DNA of 64,000 bases from Microcystis elabens FACHB-917 (lineage in GTDB: Bacteria > Cyanobacteriota > Cyanobacteriia > PCC-6307 > Cyanobiaceae). Below, piece after piece: positions 9,693-19,174 of the stretch (positions within the stretch are counted from its first letter, which is position 1; each line of letters starts with the position of its first letter). The notes under the pieces are model-generated. The model was not told the DNA's origin. It saw nothing but the letters and a program-made list of their open reading frames with translations, and searched no databases. The DNA lies in the NCBI RefSeq assembly GCF_014698445.1, contig NZ_JACJSZ010000009.1:1-64000 (forward strand), given 5' to 3'. A program made the translations under genes and the position numbers.

Positions 9693-11105
9693 ATGAGCAA
9701 GAAGTACGACGCCGGGGTCAAGGAGTACCGCGACACTTACTGGACTCCCGATTACGTCCCCCTCGACACCGACCTGCTGGCCTGCTTCAAGTGCACCGGC
9801 CAGGAAGGCGTGCCCAAGGAAGAAGTGGCTGCCGCCGTGGCCGCCGAGTCCTCCACCGGCACCTGGTCCACCGTGTGGTCCGAGCTCCTCACCGATCTCG
9901 ACTTCTACAAGGGCCGCTGCTACCGCATCGAGGACGTCCCTGGTGACAAGGAGTCCTTCTACGCGTTCATCGCCTATCCCCTCGACCTGTTCGAGGAAGG
10001 CTCCGTGACCAACGTGCTCACCTCCCTGGTGGGCAACGTGTTCGGCTTCAAGGCCCTGCGCCACCTGCGCCTGGAAGACATCCGCTTCCCGATGGCCTTC
10101 ATCAAGACCTGCCCCGGCCCGCCGAACGGCATCCACGTCGAACGCGACCGGATGAACAAGTACGGCCGTCCGCTGCTGGGCTGCACCATCAAGCCGAAGC
10201 TCGGCCTCTCCGGCAAGAACTACGGGCGGGTGGTCTATGAGTGCCTCCGCGGCGGCCTCGACTTCACCAAGGACGACGAGAACATCAACTCCCAGCCCTT
10301 CCAACGCTGGCAGAACCGTTTCGAGTTCGTGGCCGAAGCTGTCCAGCTCGCCCAGGAAGAGACCGGCGAGAAGAAGGGGCACTACCTCAACTGCACTGCC
10401 GCCACTCCCGAGGAGATGTATGAGCGGGCCGAGTTCGCCAAGGAGCTCGGACAGCCGATCATCATGCACGACTACATCACCGGTGGCTTCACCGCCAACA
10501 CCGGTCTGTCGAAGTGGTGCCGCAAGAACGGCATGCTGCTCCACATCCACCGCGCCATGCACGCGGTGATCGACCGCCATCCCAAGCACGGCATCCACTT
10601 CCGTGTGCTGGCCAAGTGCCTGCGCCTCTCCGGCGGCGACCAGCTGCACACCGGCACGGTGGTGGGCAAGCTCGAGGGTGACCGTCAGACCACCCTGGGC
10701 TTCATCGACCAGCTGCGCGAATCCTTCATCCCCGAAGACCGCACCCGCGGCAACTTCTTCGATCAGGACTGGGGTTCCATGCCCGGCGTGTTCGCCGTGG
10801 CCTCCGGCGGCATCCACGTGTGGCACATGCCCGCCCTGGTCGCCATCTTCGGAGACGACTCCGTGCTCCAGTTCGGTGGTGGCACCCACGGTCACCCCTG
10901 GGGTTCGGCCGCCGGCGCCGCCGCCAACCGGGTGGCCCTCGAAGCCTGCGTCAAGGCCCGCAACGCCGGCCGCGAGATCGAGAAGGAAGGCCGCGACATC
11001 CTCACGGAAGCCGCCAAGCACAGCCCCGAGCTGGCCATCGCCCTCGAGACCTGGAAGGAGATCAAGTTCGAGTTCGACACCGTCGACAAGCTCGACGTCG
11101 GCTGA
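9693..11105 (+). CDS. cbbL: RuBisCO large subunit, form IA
   Basis: Catalyses CO2 fixation onto ribulose-1,5-bisphosphate inside the carboxysome. The 470-residue protein starts [36 protein letters not shown] holds the active-site lysine, and [17 protein letters not shown] the carbamylated lysine with its Asp-Glu magnesium ligands. [17 protein letters not shown] is loop 5 and VVGKLEGDR is loop 6. The N terminus is short and lacks the plant-type extension, consistent with form IA. cbbS follows 101 bases later. Codon use is strongly biased, as expected for a very highly expressed gene. Confidence 0.99.
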   Translation: MSKKYDAGVKEYRDTYWTPDYVPLDTDLLACFKCTGQEGVPKEEVAAAVAAESSTGTWSTVWSELLTDLDFYKGRCYRIEDVPGDKESFYAFIAYPLDLFEEGSVTNVLTSLVGNVFGFKALRHLRLEDIRFPMAFIKTCPGPPNGIHVERDRMNKYGRPLLGCTIKPKLGLSGKNYGRVVYECLRGGLDFTKDDENINSQPFQRWQNRFEFVAEAVQLAQEETGEKKGHYLNCTAATPEEMYERAEFAKELGQPIIMHDYITGGFTANTGLSKWCRKNGMLLHIHRAMHAVIDRHPKHGIHFRVLAKCLRLSGGDQLHTGTVVGKLEGDRQTTLGFIDQLRESFIPEDRTRGNFFDQDWGSMPGVFAVASGGIHVWHMPALVAIFGDDSVLQFGGGTHGHPWGSAAGAAANRVALEACVKARNAGREIEKEGRDILTEAAKHSPELAIALETWKEIKFEFDTVDKLDVG

Positions 11106-11206
11106 TCCGACACCACGGCCTCACGCCCTGCCACCGCTGACCGACGGTGCTCCCACCCACGGTCGGCGGGGCCGGGTTCCCCAACCCATTCCCCAAAAGG
11201 ATCCCC

Positions 11207-11548
11207 ATGCCCTTCAAGAGCACCGTGGGTGACTATCAAACAGTCGCCACCCTGGAGACCTTCGGCTTCCTCCCGCCGATGACCCAGGACGAGATCTATG
11301 ACCAGATCGCCTACATCATTGCCCAGGGCTGGAGCCCCTTGGTCGAGCACGTCCACCCCAGCCGCTCCATGGCCACCTACTGGTCGTACTGGAAGCTGCC
11401 CTTCTTCGGTGAGAAGGATCTCGGTGTGATCGTCAACGAGCTGGAGTCCTGCCACCGGGCCTACCCCGACCACCACGTGCGCCTCGTCGGTTACGACGCC
11501 TACACCCAGAGCCAGGGCGCCTGCTTCGTCGTGTTCGAAGGCCGCTGA
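11207..11548 (+). CDS. cbbS: RuBisCO small subunit, form IA
   Basis: The 113-residue small subunit caps the L8S8 enzyme. From ATG 11207 it reads MPFKSTVGDYQTVATLETFGF, and LPPMTQDEIYDQIAYIIAQG, WKLPFFGEKDLGVIVNELE and VRLVGYDAYTQSQGACFVVF are typical. An aaaagg ribosome site lies just upstream (11196-11200). The open frame extends 20 codons upstream, but those residues are not family-like. A strong hairpin follows the stop codon. Confidence 0.98.
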   Translation: MPFKSTVGDYQTVATLETFGFLPPMTQDEIYDQIAYIIAQGWSPLVEHVHPSRSMATYWSYWKLPFFGEKDLGVIVNELESCHRAYPDHHVRLVGYDAYTQSQGACFVVFEGR

Positions 11549-11563
11549 TCCAGCGACCACAGC

Positions 11564-11588
11564 GGATCCCGGCCGGCGGTCGGGATCC
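11564..11588 (+). promoter_or_regulatory. Hairpin between cbbS and csoS2
   Basis: GGATCCCG (11564-11571) and CGGGATCC (11581-11588) form a perfect 8-base stem with a nine-base loop, followed by atcacttttgatc. Its place between very highly expressed RuBisCO genes and the less abundant CsoS2 suggests an RNA-processing, stabilising or partial-termination element. The inference rests only on position and pairing. Confidence 0.55.
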
Positions 11589-11620
11589 ATCACTTTTGAT
11601 CATCCATTCACGGGGCGGAC

Positions 11621-13993
11621 ATGGCCAGAACCACCAGTCGGGAAGCAGCTCTGGAGCGCCGCAAGGCCCTCACCAACGGCGGCAAGAAAGCTTCCGCCCA
11701 GTTCATGTCCTCCCCGGGACGGGTGCGTACGGCTGCCGACGCCCGGCGCAGCCGCACCGAAGCGGAGACGGCCGCTCCGGCGGCCCCTGCCCCCGCCCCC
11801 ACCCGTGTCCCGGCCGCGCCGCGGCGGAGTCCTTCGGCCTCTCTGGCGTCGACCTCGGCCTCCGGCCATCGCAGCAACGCCAAGCCGTTGGCGAACCCCA
11901 GCCGGAATCTGGTGCTGGAGCGCCGTGAAGCCCTCTCCCGCCGCGGCAAGCGGGCCGACACCTCCAGCGACCGCACCCGCCAGGAGGTGATGCGCGCCGC
12001 AAAGGCCACCGCCGCCAAGACCAGCGCCCCCGCCGCGGCCGCCGCCCCCGCCGCCGCCGCCGCCCCCGCCCTGAGCGGCAACGGGTCCGGCCTGGGCTCG
12101 TCCCTGGCCAGCCGCGGCGGCGGCGAGCGCCGCAACGGCACCAAGCGCACCGCCCAGCACAACCCCAGCCGGGCCATTGTCATGGCCCGCCGTGAGGCCC
12201 TCTCCAAGCGGGGCAAGTCCGCCAACGCCCCCACCAGTTCCGTCGCCGCCTCGGTGGCCCGCCAGGCGAACCCCGACATGACCAGTCGCGAACTGGCCCA
12301 GAAGGTGCGCGAGCTGAAGTGCAAGGTGGGCTCCGCCGGCTGCGCCCGCAGCGGCGGCAGCCGGCCCACCGGCCCCCGCCGCGGTCAGGCCAAGATCGAT
12401 GCCGCCGCCGATGCCCACTGGAAGGTTGGGGCCAGCCAGACCCTCTCAGGCCAGACCGTCACCGGCACCCAGGCCAACCGATCCCCCCGCACCACCGGCA
12501 ACGAGGCGGCCACCTGCCGCACCATCACCGGCACCGAGTACCTCGGCGCCGAGGTCTTCCAGACCTTCTGCGGCACCCAGCCCTCCACCCCGATCCAGCC
12601 GCCCAAGGTGCGGGTCACCGACACCAGCCACGGCAACCGGGTCACCGGCAACGAGGTGGGCCGCAGTGAGAAGGTCACCGGCGACGAGCCCGGCACCTGC
12701 AAGAACGTCACCGGCACCGAATACATCTCCGCCAACCAGTCGGCCGCCTGGTGCGGCGGCGTCAACCCCTCCGTGCGCAAGGTGGGCCGCAGCCAGACCC
12801 TGGGCGGCCAGCCCGTGAGTGGCGTACTGGTCGGCCGCAGCGAAAAGGTCACCGGCGACGAGCCCGGCTCCGGCCGTCAGCTCACCGGTGACCAGTACAT
12901 CGGCGCCGAACCTCCGGCCCCCGGCCGGGCCCCCACCAAGGTGAGCAGCCTGCAGACCCTCCGCGGCACCGGCATCACCGGTACCCATGTGGGCCGCAGC
13001 GAGCATGTCACCGGCGACGAACCGGGCTCCTGCCGGCTGATCACCGGCGACGAGTACATCGGCAGCCAGCAGTACGAGCGCTTCTGCGGCACCAAGCCGG
13101 CCCCGGAGGCGGCCAAGGTGGGCTTCAGCGTCACCAACAGGGCGATAGTGGTGAGCGGCACCCGCACCGGCCGGAGCGAGAAGGTGACCGGCGACGAGCC
13201 CGGCACCTGCAAGGCCGTCACCGGCACCCCCTACGCCGGTGTCGAGCAGGCCGGCGCCTGGTGCCCCTCCGACCGGGTGAAGGAGATCCGCCAGCGCACC
13301 CCGGTGCGCATGGGCACCGTGATGACCGGCATCCAGCCGGGGATCGGTGGTGTCATGACCGGTGCCGAGCGGGGCGCCTGCGAGGACGTGACCGGCACCC
13401 CTTACGTGGGTCCCGACCAGCTGCGGGAGACCTGCGGCGCCGCCGGCAGCCAGGACCCCGACTTCCCCCAGCCGCTGGCCAGCCAGCCCTGGCAGCAGTT
13501 CAGCGTCCAGTCCCCGGCCCGGGCCGCCCAGAGCGCCCGCCAGCGGACCGGTGGGGTCACCGGCAACAGCTACGAGCAGGGCAACCGCATCACCGGTCCC
13601 TTCGACATGGCCGCCGACAAGGTCACCGGCACCGAGCAGTTCCGCTTCGACCGTCCCGGCCAGGAACGGGTGCGCCTCCGCCCGCCTGCGGCGGCAGCGA
13701 CCGTGACCGCGGACGAGGATGCCCGTCCCACCTCCCGGGTCACAGGCGAGGGCATCTCCGCCGGTCTCAACATCACCGGCGACGACTGGGACCGGGGCAA
13801 GCACGTCACCGGCACCGAAGGGGCCTCGGCCCGCCGCCGCAACCCCAGCCGTGTCGGCCCGATGTCGGCGATGCCGGGCTTCCAGCCCAAGCGCAACGAG
13901 TCCCTGCCGGAACCCACCAACAAGATCACCGGATCCAGCGGCAGCACCAGCGCCGGCTCCCTGATCACGGTCTCCGGCGGAGCCCGCGGCTGA
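11621..13993 (+). CDS. csoS2: Carboxysome scaffold protein CsoS2
   Basis: CsoS2 is the disordered, repetitive linker that binds RuBisCO through N-terminal motifs and the shell through its middle and C-terminal regions. The 790-residue protein shows at least three N-type motifs (EAALERRKALTNGGKKA near 8-24; NPSRNLVLERREALSRRGK near 92-110; NPSRAIVMARREALSKRGK near 183-201). A related fourth copy, TSRELAQKVRELKCK, lies near 227-241. Six M repeats follow, each with the pattern VTGxxxGRSxxVTGDExGxCxxVTGTxY and several with a cysteine near the end. The C-terminal region contains repeated ITG/VTG units and ends NKITGSSGSTSAGSLI. Ala-rich linkers separate the N motifs. I see no clear programmed frameshift site as in some proteobacterial csoS2, so a single isoform is likely. 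ATG 11621 was chosen because the first N motif begins at once. Confidence 0.97.
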   Translation: MARTTSREAALERRKALTNGGKKASAQFMSSPGRVRTAADARRSRTEAETAAPAAPAPAPTRVPAAPRRSPSASLASTSASGHRSNAKPLANPSRNLVLERREALSRRGKRADTSSDRTRQEVMRAAKATAAKTSAPAAAAAPAAAAAPALSGNGSGLGSSLASRGGGERRNGTKRTAQHNPSRAIVMARREALSKRGKSANAPTSSVAASVARQANPDMTSRELAQKVRELKCKVGSAGCARSGGSRPTGPRRGQAKIDAAADAHWKVGASQTLSGQTVTGTQANRSPRTTGNEAATCRTITGTEYLGAEVFQTFCGTQPSTPIQPPKVRVTDTSHGNRVTGNEVGRSEKVTGDEPGTCKNVTGTEYISANQSAAWCGGVNPSVRKVGRSQTLGGQPVSGVLVGRSEKVTGDEPGSGRQLTGDQYIGAEPPAPGRAPTKVSSLQTLRGTGITGTHVGRSEHVTGDEPGSCRLITGDEYIGSQQYERFCGTKPAPEAAKVGFSVTNRAIVVSGTRTGRSEKVTGDEPGTCKAVTGTPYAGVEQAGAWCPSDRVKEIRQRTPVRMGTVMTGIQPGIGGVMTGAERGACEDVTGTPYVGPDQLRETCGAAGSQDPDFPQPLASQPWQQFSVQSPARAAQSARQRTGGVTGNSYEQGNRITGPFDMAADKVTGTEQFRFDRPGQERVRLRPPAAAATVTADEDARPTSRVTGEGISAGLNITGDDWDRGKHVTGTEGASARRRNPSRVGPMSAMPGFQPKRNESLPEPTNKITGSSGSTSAGSLITVSGGARG

Positions 13994-14000
13994 ATCCCTG

Positions 14001-15539
14001 ATGCCCCGCCGCCCGGCCCCCACCCTCCGATCCCCCGCTCCCCGAGCCCCCCGGCGTCGGCCCGACGCCTCCTCCGGTCCCGATCTTTCGCGGCGCCTTG
14101 CGGCGGTGCGACGCGGCCAGGGGGCCACCGGCAGCGCCCATCCGCTCACCGACCAGGCCGCCAATGCCGCCCTGGAGAGCTACGACCGGGGCGTCAAGGA
14201 GGCCTTCGACCGGATCGTGCCCGTGCTCAAGCGGCTCTCCGCCCTGCAGCACGAGGATGACTTCGTGGAGCGGGCCCAGGCCCTGGCCCAGGCGGAACTC
14301 GGCTTCAGCCTGCCCCTGCCGATCCTGGAGAAGGCCTGGGTCAGCCAGCTCGACATGCGCAGCCTGTTCGCCTGGTGCGTCTTCGAGACCTACGAGCAGA
14401 CCAGCGACGGTTTCTTCCGCGACGATCCGCTCCACGGCCAGCCAGGGAGTGCGGCCGCCGAGGACTTCAACGCCTTCCTGCTGTCCTGCGGCTTCCACCT
14501 GCTGGATGTGACCCCCTGCGCCGACGGTCGTCTGGCCCATGCCATCGCCTTCGCCCTGCGGCTGCCCTTCAGCTCGGTGCGGCGCCGGCCCCATGCCGGC
14601 GCTCTGTTCGATGTGGAGAACACGGTCAACCGCTGGGTCAAGACCGAGCACCGCCGCTACCGCGAGGGCGTCCCCAACCCCGCCCACGACGACACCCGCT
14701 ACCTGAAGGTGGTGCTTTACCACTTCAGTTCCCTCGACCCGGCCCACGAGGGCTGCGCCGCCCATGGCAGCGACGACGCCCTGGCGGCCAGCTGCGGGCG
14801 CCAGCGGCTGATGGAGTTCCAGCAGGCCGTGGAGAACAGCTTCTGCTGCGGCGCCTCCGTCGACCTGCTGCTGCTGGGGATCGACACCGACACCGACGCC
14901 ATCCGGGTGCACGTGCCGGGCATGGACGGCAGCACGCGCCTGGATCACTGGCTCGATGCCGCCACGGTGTACGAGGCCACGCGCCATCTGCACCCCGAGG
15001 AGGCGCGGCGGAGGATCGCCGAATTGGCGGAAGACGCGGCGGCCAGCACCCCGGATCCTGGGATGGTGCGCCTGATCGCCCGGTTGCTGGAGCACAACAT
15101 CTCCCAGATCGACTATGTGCGCGAGTACCACGGCGGCCACTACGCCGATGCGGGCCATGCCGAGCGCTTCATCGGCGTGGGCATCGGCTTCAAGGAGATC
15201 CACCTGCGCAACCTCACCTACTTCGCCTACATGGACACGGTCGAGGAAGGTGCGCCCGACATGGACGTGGGCGTGAAGATCTTCAAGGGCCTCAACGTCT
15301 CCCGGGGTCTGCCGGTTCCGGTGGTGGTGCGCTTCGACTACAACGGCAAGGTACCCGGTGCGCGGGAGCGGGCCGTGCGCCACGCCCGGCGTGTGCAAGA
15401 GGCGATCGAGAACCGCTACCCCGACCTCTTCGCCCAGGGCCTGCTCCATGCCCTGCTCACCGTGCGCGACCAGGAGCTCCATGCCCCCGCCGAGGCGGTA
15501 GGTTCCACCATCACGATCACCACCGCAGGAGGGCACTGA
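14001..15539 (+). CDS. csoSCA: Carboxysomal carbonic anhydrase CsoSCA
   Basis: CsoSCA dehydrates bicarbonate to CO2 inside the shell. The 512-residue protein has a basic, Pro/Arg-rich N terminus (about residues 1-40), which in this family contacts RuBisCO. An alpha-helical domain follows, then the catalytic domain, with LDVTPCADGRLAHAIAFALR (zinc-ligand cysteine plus the Asp-Arg pair). GCAAHGSDDALAASCG carries the expected zinc-ligand His and Cys. The C-terminal half is the inactive duplicated domain. It begins 7 bases after the csoS2 stop and ends 2 bases before csoS4A, so it is translated within the operon. Zinc ligands are assigned by motif, not by alignment. Confidence 0.96.
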   Translation: MPRRPAPTLRSPAPRAPRRRPDASSGPDLSRRLAAVRRGQGATGSAHPLTDQAANAALESYDRGVKEAFDRIVPVLKRLSALQHEDDFVERAQALAQAELGFSLPLPILEKAWVSQLDMRSLFAWCVFETYEQTSDGFFRDDPLHGQPGSAAAEDFNAFLLSCGFHLLDVTPCADGRLAHAIAFALRLPFSSVRRRPHAGALFDVENTVNRWVKTEHRRYREGVPNPAHDDTRYLKVVLYHFSSLDPAHEGCAAHGSDDALAASCGRQRLMEFQQAVENSFCCGASVDLLLLGIDTDTDAIRVHVPGMDGSTRLDHWLDAATVYEATRHLHPEEARRRIAELAEDAAASTPDPGMVRLIARLLEHNISQIDYVREYHGGHYADAGHAERFIGVGIGFKEIHLRNLTYFAYMDTVEEGAPDMDVGVKIFKGLNVSRGLPVPVVVRFDYNGKVPGARERAVRHARRVQEAIENRYPDLFAQGLLHALLTVRDQELHAPAEAVGSTITITTAGGH

Positions 15540-15541
15540 CC

Positions 15542-15856
15542 ATGTTGATCTGCAAGGTGGTCAAGCCCCTGGTCTCCACCAACCGCATCCCCGATTTCGA
15601 GCACAAGCACCTCCAGGTTGTGCAGGACGGCAGCACCCAGAAGGTGGCCGTCGACGCGGTGGGCTGCATCCCGGGCGACTGGGTGATCTGCGTCGGCAGC
15701 TCCGCCGCCCGCGAGGCGGCGGGGAGCAAGTCGTACCCGAGCGACCTCACGATCGTGGGGATCATCGACCACTGGGACCCCGAGGCCGGCAAGGCCAGCC
15801 CGCCACCGAGCAGCGCCCCCAGCGGAGCCCCTGCGCCCCAGGGAGGCAAAGCCTGA
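15542..15856 (+). CDS. csoS4A: Carboxysome vertex protein CsoS4A
   Basis: A BMV (EutN/CcmL-type) pentamer that closes the icosahedral vertices. The 104-residue product reads MLICKVVKPLVSTNRIPDFE, with GCIPGDWVICVGSSAAREAA and LTIVGIIDHWDPEAG as core motifs. It has a longer Pro/Ala/Ser tail (about 20 residues) than CsoS4B. Its TGA stop shares one base with the csoS4B ATG, implying translational coupling. Confidence 0.96.
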   Translation: MLICKVVKPLVSTNRIPDFEHKHLQVVQDGSTQKVAVDAVGCIPGDWVICVGSSAAREAAGSKSYPSDLTIVGIIDHWDPEAGKASPPPSSAPSGAPAPQGGKA

Positions 15857-16107
15857 TGGAGATCATGCAGGTGACCGGCTCCCTGGTCTGCACCCAGCGG
15901 GTGCCGGGCCTCGAGCACTGGAACCTGCGGGTCCTGCGCAGCACCAAGGGCAAGCTCAGTGTCGCCGTCGATCCGGTCGGGGCCTCCCCCGGCAACTGGG
16001 TGTTCACCGCCAGCGGCTCGGCCGCCCGCTTCGCCTGCGGCAACCCCGAGACCTACACCGATCTCACCATCGGCGGGATCATCGACTTCTGGGAACCGGA
16101 CGGGTAG
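15856..16107 (+). CDS. csoS4B: Carboxysome vertex protein CsoS4B
   Basis: The second BMV pentamer, 83 residues, starting MEIMQVTGSLVCTQRVPGLE. ASPGNWVFTASGSAARFACG and LTIGGIIDFWEPDG match the family. It overlaps csoS4A by one base. CsoS4A and CsoS4B are paralogues made as a pair in alpha-carboxysome operons. Confidence 0.96.
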   Translation: MEIMQVTGSLVCTQRVPGLEHWNLRVLRSTKGKLSVAVDPVGASPGNWVFTASGSAARFACGNPETYTDLTIGGIIDFWEPDG

Positions 16108-16157
16108 GCGCCCCTCTCATCGCCTCCTTCCCCGTTCCCCTTCTCCCCGCCCGTCCC

Positions 16158-16835
<678 letters not shown>

Positions 16836-16840
16836 TCCCC

Positions 16841-17308
16841 ATGGACGCCGCCCATCCGCGCGTCCTCGGCTACCTCGGCCGCGCGTTGAGTCTCGAGCTG
16901 TCCGCCGTGCAGCAGTACATGACCCAGGCCTCCCTCGTGGAGCTCTGGGGCGACACCCACGCCGCCGAACGGTTCCGCCAGGAAACCGTCGAGGAGATGC
17001 GGCACGCCGAACGCCTGGTACAGCGCATGCTGCAGCTCGGGGTGGCCCCCGCCGCCTCCCAGCTGCGCCCGGTCGCCCACGCCGCCGACCTGGAGGGTCT
17101 GCTGCGCCTGAATGCGGTCCTCGAGGAGGACCTGATCCAGCACTACGGCGAGGCGATGCGCTTCTGCCTGCTGATCGGCGATGGCAACAATGAAACCTTC
17201 TTCCGGGCTCTGCGGGACGAAGAACAGCAGCATGGGGAAGAGCTCGCCGCCTGGCTCGGCAGTCTTGGCGCCGCCCCGTCCAGGGCCCTGCAACGGGCCA
17301 CCTTCTGA
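16841..17308 (+). CDS. Bacterioferritin-like protein of the carboxysome operon
   Basis: A ferritin-superfamily protein of 155 residues. By eye, all di-iron ligands of bacterioferritin are present at equivalent spacing: Glu19, Glu52, His55, Glu95, Glu128 and His131. Met53 falls at the position of the bacterioferritin haem ligand. Motifs: LSLELSAVQQYMTQ, EEMRHAERLVQRML and RDEEQQHGEELAAWL. It starts 5 bases after csoS1E and lies 14 bases before ndhF4, so it belongs to the operon. Such genes recur in alpha-carboxysome loci, but the role is not established. Possibilities are iron or oxygen handling near RuBisCO, or supply of iron for NDH-1. It could be a ferritin-like protein that does not store iron. 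Confidence 0.88.
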   Translation: MDAAHPRVLGYLGRALSLELSAVQQYMTQASLVELWGDTHAAERFRQETVEEMRHAERLVQRMLQLGVAPAASQLRPVAHAADLEGLLRLNAVLEEDLIQHYGEAMRFCLLIGDGNNETFFRALRDEEQQHGEELAAWLGSLGAAPSRALQRATF

Positions 17309-17322
17309 GGTCCCTCCCCCTC

Positions 17323-19167
17323 TTGCCGGACACCCTTCCCCTGTCGATCCAGCTCAGCTGGCTGATTCCCCTCTACGGGTTCAGCGGCATGCTGCTGTCG
17401 CTGCCATGGGCGGCGGGCTGGATCCGGCGCAACGGCCCCCGTCCGGCGGCCTATCTCAATCTCCTGGTCACCCTGCTGGCGGTGCTGCACGGCAGCCTGG
17501 TGCTGCAGGCCGTGCTGGCCCTCGGCCCCCAGCATCTCGACATCGCCTGGTTCTCGGCGGCGGATCTGGATCTGCGCATCGGTTTCGACCTCTCGCTCAC
17601 CAATCTGGCCGCCCTGGAACTGGTGACCGGCCTGAGCCTGGTGGGCCAGGTGTTCACCCTCGGCTACCTCGACAAGGAATGGTCCCTGGCCCGCTTCTAC
17701 GCCCTGCTCGGCTTCTTCGAAGGGGCCATGGCCGGGGTGGTGCTGAGCAGCAACCTGTTCATGAGCTATTTCCTGCTGGAGATGCTCACCCTCTCCACCT
17801 ACCTGCTGGTGGGCTTCTGGTACGCCCAGCCCCTGGTGGTCACCGCCGCCCGGGATGCCTTCCTGACCAAGCGGGTGGGGGATGTGCTTCTGCTGATGGG
17901 GGTGGTGACGCTGTCGGCCTGGGCCGGATCGCTGGAGTTCAACGATCTCTACGCCTGGTCGGCCAATGAGACCCTGCCGGCCCTCGGCGCTTCGCTGCTC
18001 GGCCTGGGCCTGATCGCCGGCCCGATGGGCAAGTGCGCCCAGTTCCCGATGCATCTGTGGCTGGATGAGGCGATGGAGGGCCCGAATCCGGCCTCGATCC
18101 TGCGCAATTCCGTGGTGGTGACCTGCGGCGCCGTGGTGCTTCTCAAGGTGATGCCGCTGCTGCTGATCTCCCCGGCGGCCATCGACGTGCTGCTGGCGGT
18201 GGGCACGATCAGCGCCCTGGGCGGCGCCCTGGTGGCCATCTCCCAGGTCGACCTCAAGCGGGCCTGCTCCTACTCCACCACCTCCTATCTGGGGCTTGTG
18301 TTCATCGCCATCGCCCTGCAGCAGCCCTTCATCGCCCTGCTGCTGCTCTTCTCCCATGCCCTGGCCAAGGCCGTGCTGTTCATGAGCGTCGGCAGCATCA
18401 TCGCCACCACCAACTGCCAGGACCTCACCGAACTGGGCGGCCTCGGCTCCCGCATGCCCGCCACCACCACCGGCTTCCTGGTGGGGGCCGCGGGCCTCAC
18501 CGGCCTGCTGCCCCTGGGCTGCTTCTGGAGCTTCGGCCTGATGGTGGAGGGGCTGGGCTCGCGGGCCCCGTTCTTCGCCGCCGTGGTGCTGCTCACCAAC
18601 GCCCTGACGGCCCTCAACCTCACCCGGGTCTACCGCCAGGTGTTCCTGGGCGCGCCCCACCCCAAGACCCGGCGGACCCCGGAGGTCAACTGGCTGATGG
18701 CCCTGCCCATGGTCAGCGTGGCCGTGCTGGTGCTGGTGACGCCCCTGGCCATGGCCCGCATCGACCGGGTCCCCGGCATCGGCGCCTTCTCGGGGGGCAC
18801 CGCCCTGGTTCTGGTGGGCAGCGGCCTGGCCGGTCTGCTGGTGGGCAGCCTGGTGCCCCTGGACACCTTCTGGTCCCGCTCCGTGCTGCGGCCCCTGCGG
18901 GTCCTGCAGGACCTGCTGGCCTTCGACTTCTACACCGACCGCATCTACCGGGCCACGATCGTGGCCTTCGTGGCCGGCCTGGCCCGCCTCACCAACGGGT
19001 TCGACCAGCTGGTGGTCAACGGCATGGTCAACCGCATCGCCACCGTTTCGATGGGCTCGGCCGAGAGCCTCAGGCTGGGGGTGAGCGGCCGCCTGCAGAC
19101 CTACGTCTTCACCGTCGTGGCCGCCATCGTGCTGCTGGTGGGCAGCCTCTCCTGGCTGGGGGGCTGA
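17323..19167 (+). CDS. ndhF4: NDH-1 subunit NdhF4 (constitutive CO2 uptake complex)
   Basis: A proton-pumping antiporter-like membrane subunit of the NDH-1MS' complex that drives CO2 hydration to bicarbonate. The 614-residue protein has many predicted membrane helices. GPMGKCAQFPMHLWLDEAME and GPNPASILRNSVVVTCGAVV are the NdhF/NuoL core motifs, and LKRACSYSTTSYLGLVFIA the next helix. The C terminus has a long amphipathic segment followed by a last helix (VFTVVAAIVLLVGSLSW). The start is TTG 17323; no strong ribosome site is visible, so coupling to the upstream gene is possible. It is followed 7 bases later by ndhD4, and chpX makes the F4 assignment. Confidence 0.93.
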   Translation: MPDTLPLSIQLSWLIPLYGFSGMLLSLPWAAGWIRRNGPRPAAYLNLLVTLLAVLHGSLVLQAVLALGPQHLDIAWFSAADLDLRIGFDLSLTNLAALELVTGLSLVGQVFTLGYLDKEWSLARFYALLGFFEGAMAGVVLSSNLFMSYFLLEMLTLSTYLLVGFWYAQPLVVTAARDAFLTKRVGDVLLLMGVVTLSAWAGSLEFNDLYAWSANETLPALGASLLGLGLIAGPMGKCAQFPMHLWLDEAMEGPNPASILRNSVVVTCGAVVLLKVMPLLLISPAAIDVLLAVGTISALGGALVAISQVDLKRACSYSTTSYLGLVFIAIALQQPFIALLLLFSHALAKAVLFMSVGSIIATTNCQDLTELGGLGSRMPATTTGFLVGAAGLTGLLPLGCFWSFGLMVEGLGSRAPFFAAVVLLTNALTALNLTRVYRQVFLGAPHPKTRRTPEVNWLMALPMVSVAVLVLVTPLAMARIDRVPGIGAFSGGTALVLVGSGLAGLLVGSLVPLDTFWSRSVLRPLRVLQDLLAFDFYTDRIYRATIVAFVAGLARLTNGFDQLVVNGMVNRIATVSMGSAESLRLGVSGRLQTYVFTVVAAIVLLVGSLSWLGG

Positions 19168-19174
19168 TCCGGCC

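Noticed and set aside
12421-13440. Repeated DNA in csoS2 as a tandem-repeat element or CRISPR-like array
   Set aside because: Repeats encode the known CsoS2 M motifs with diverged DNA; no spacer-repeat structure.
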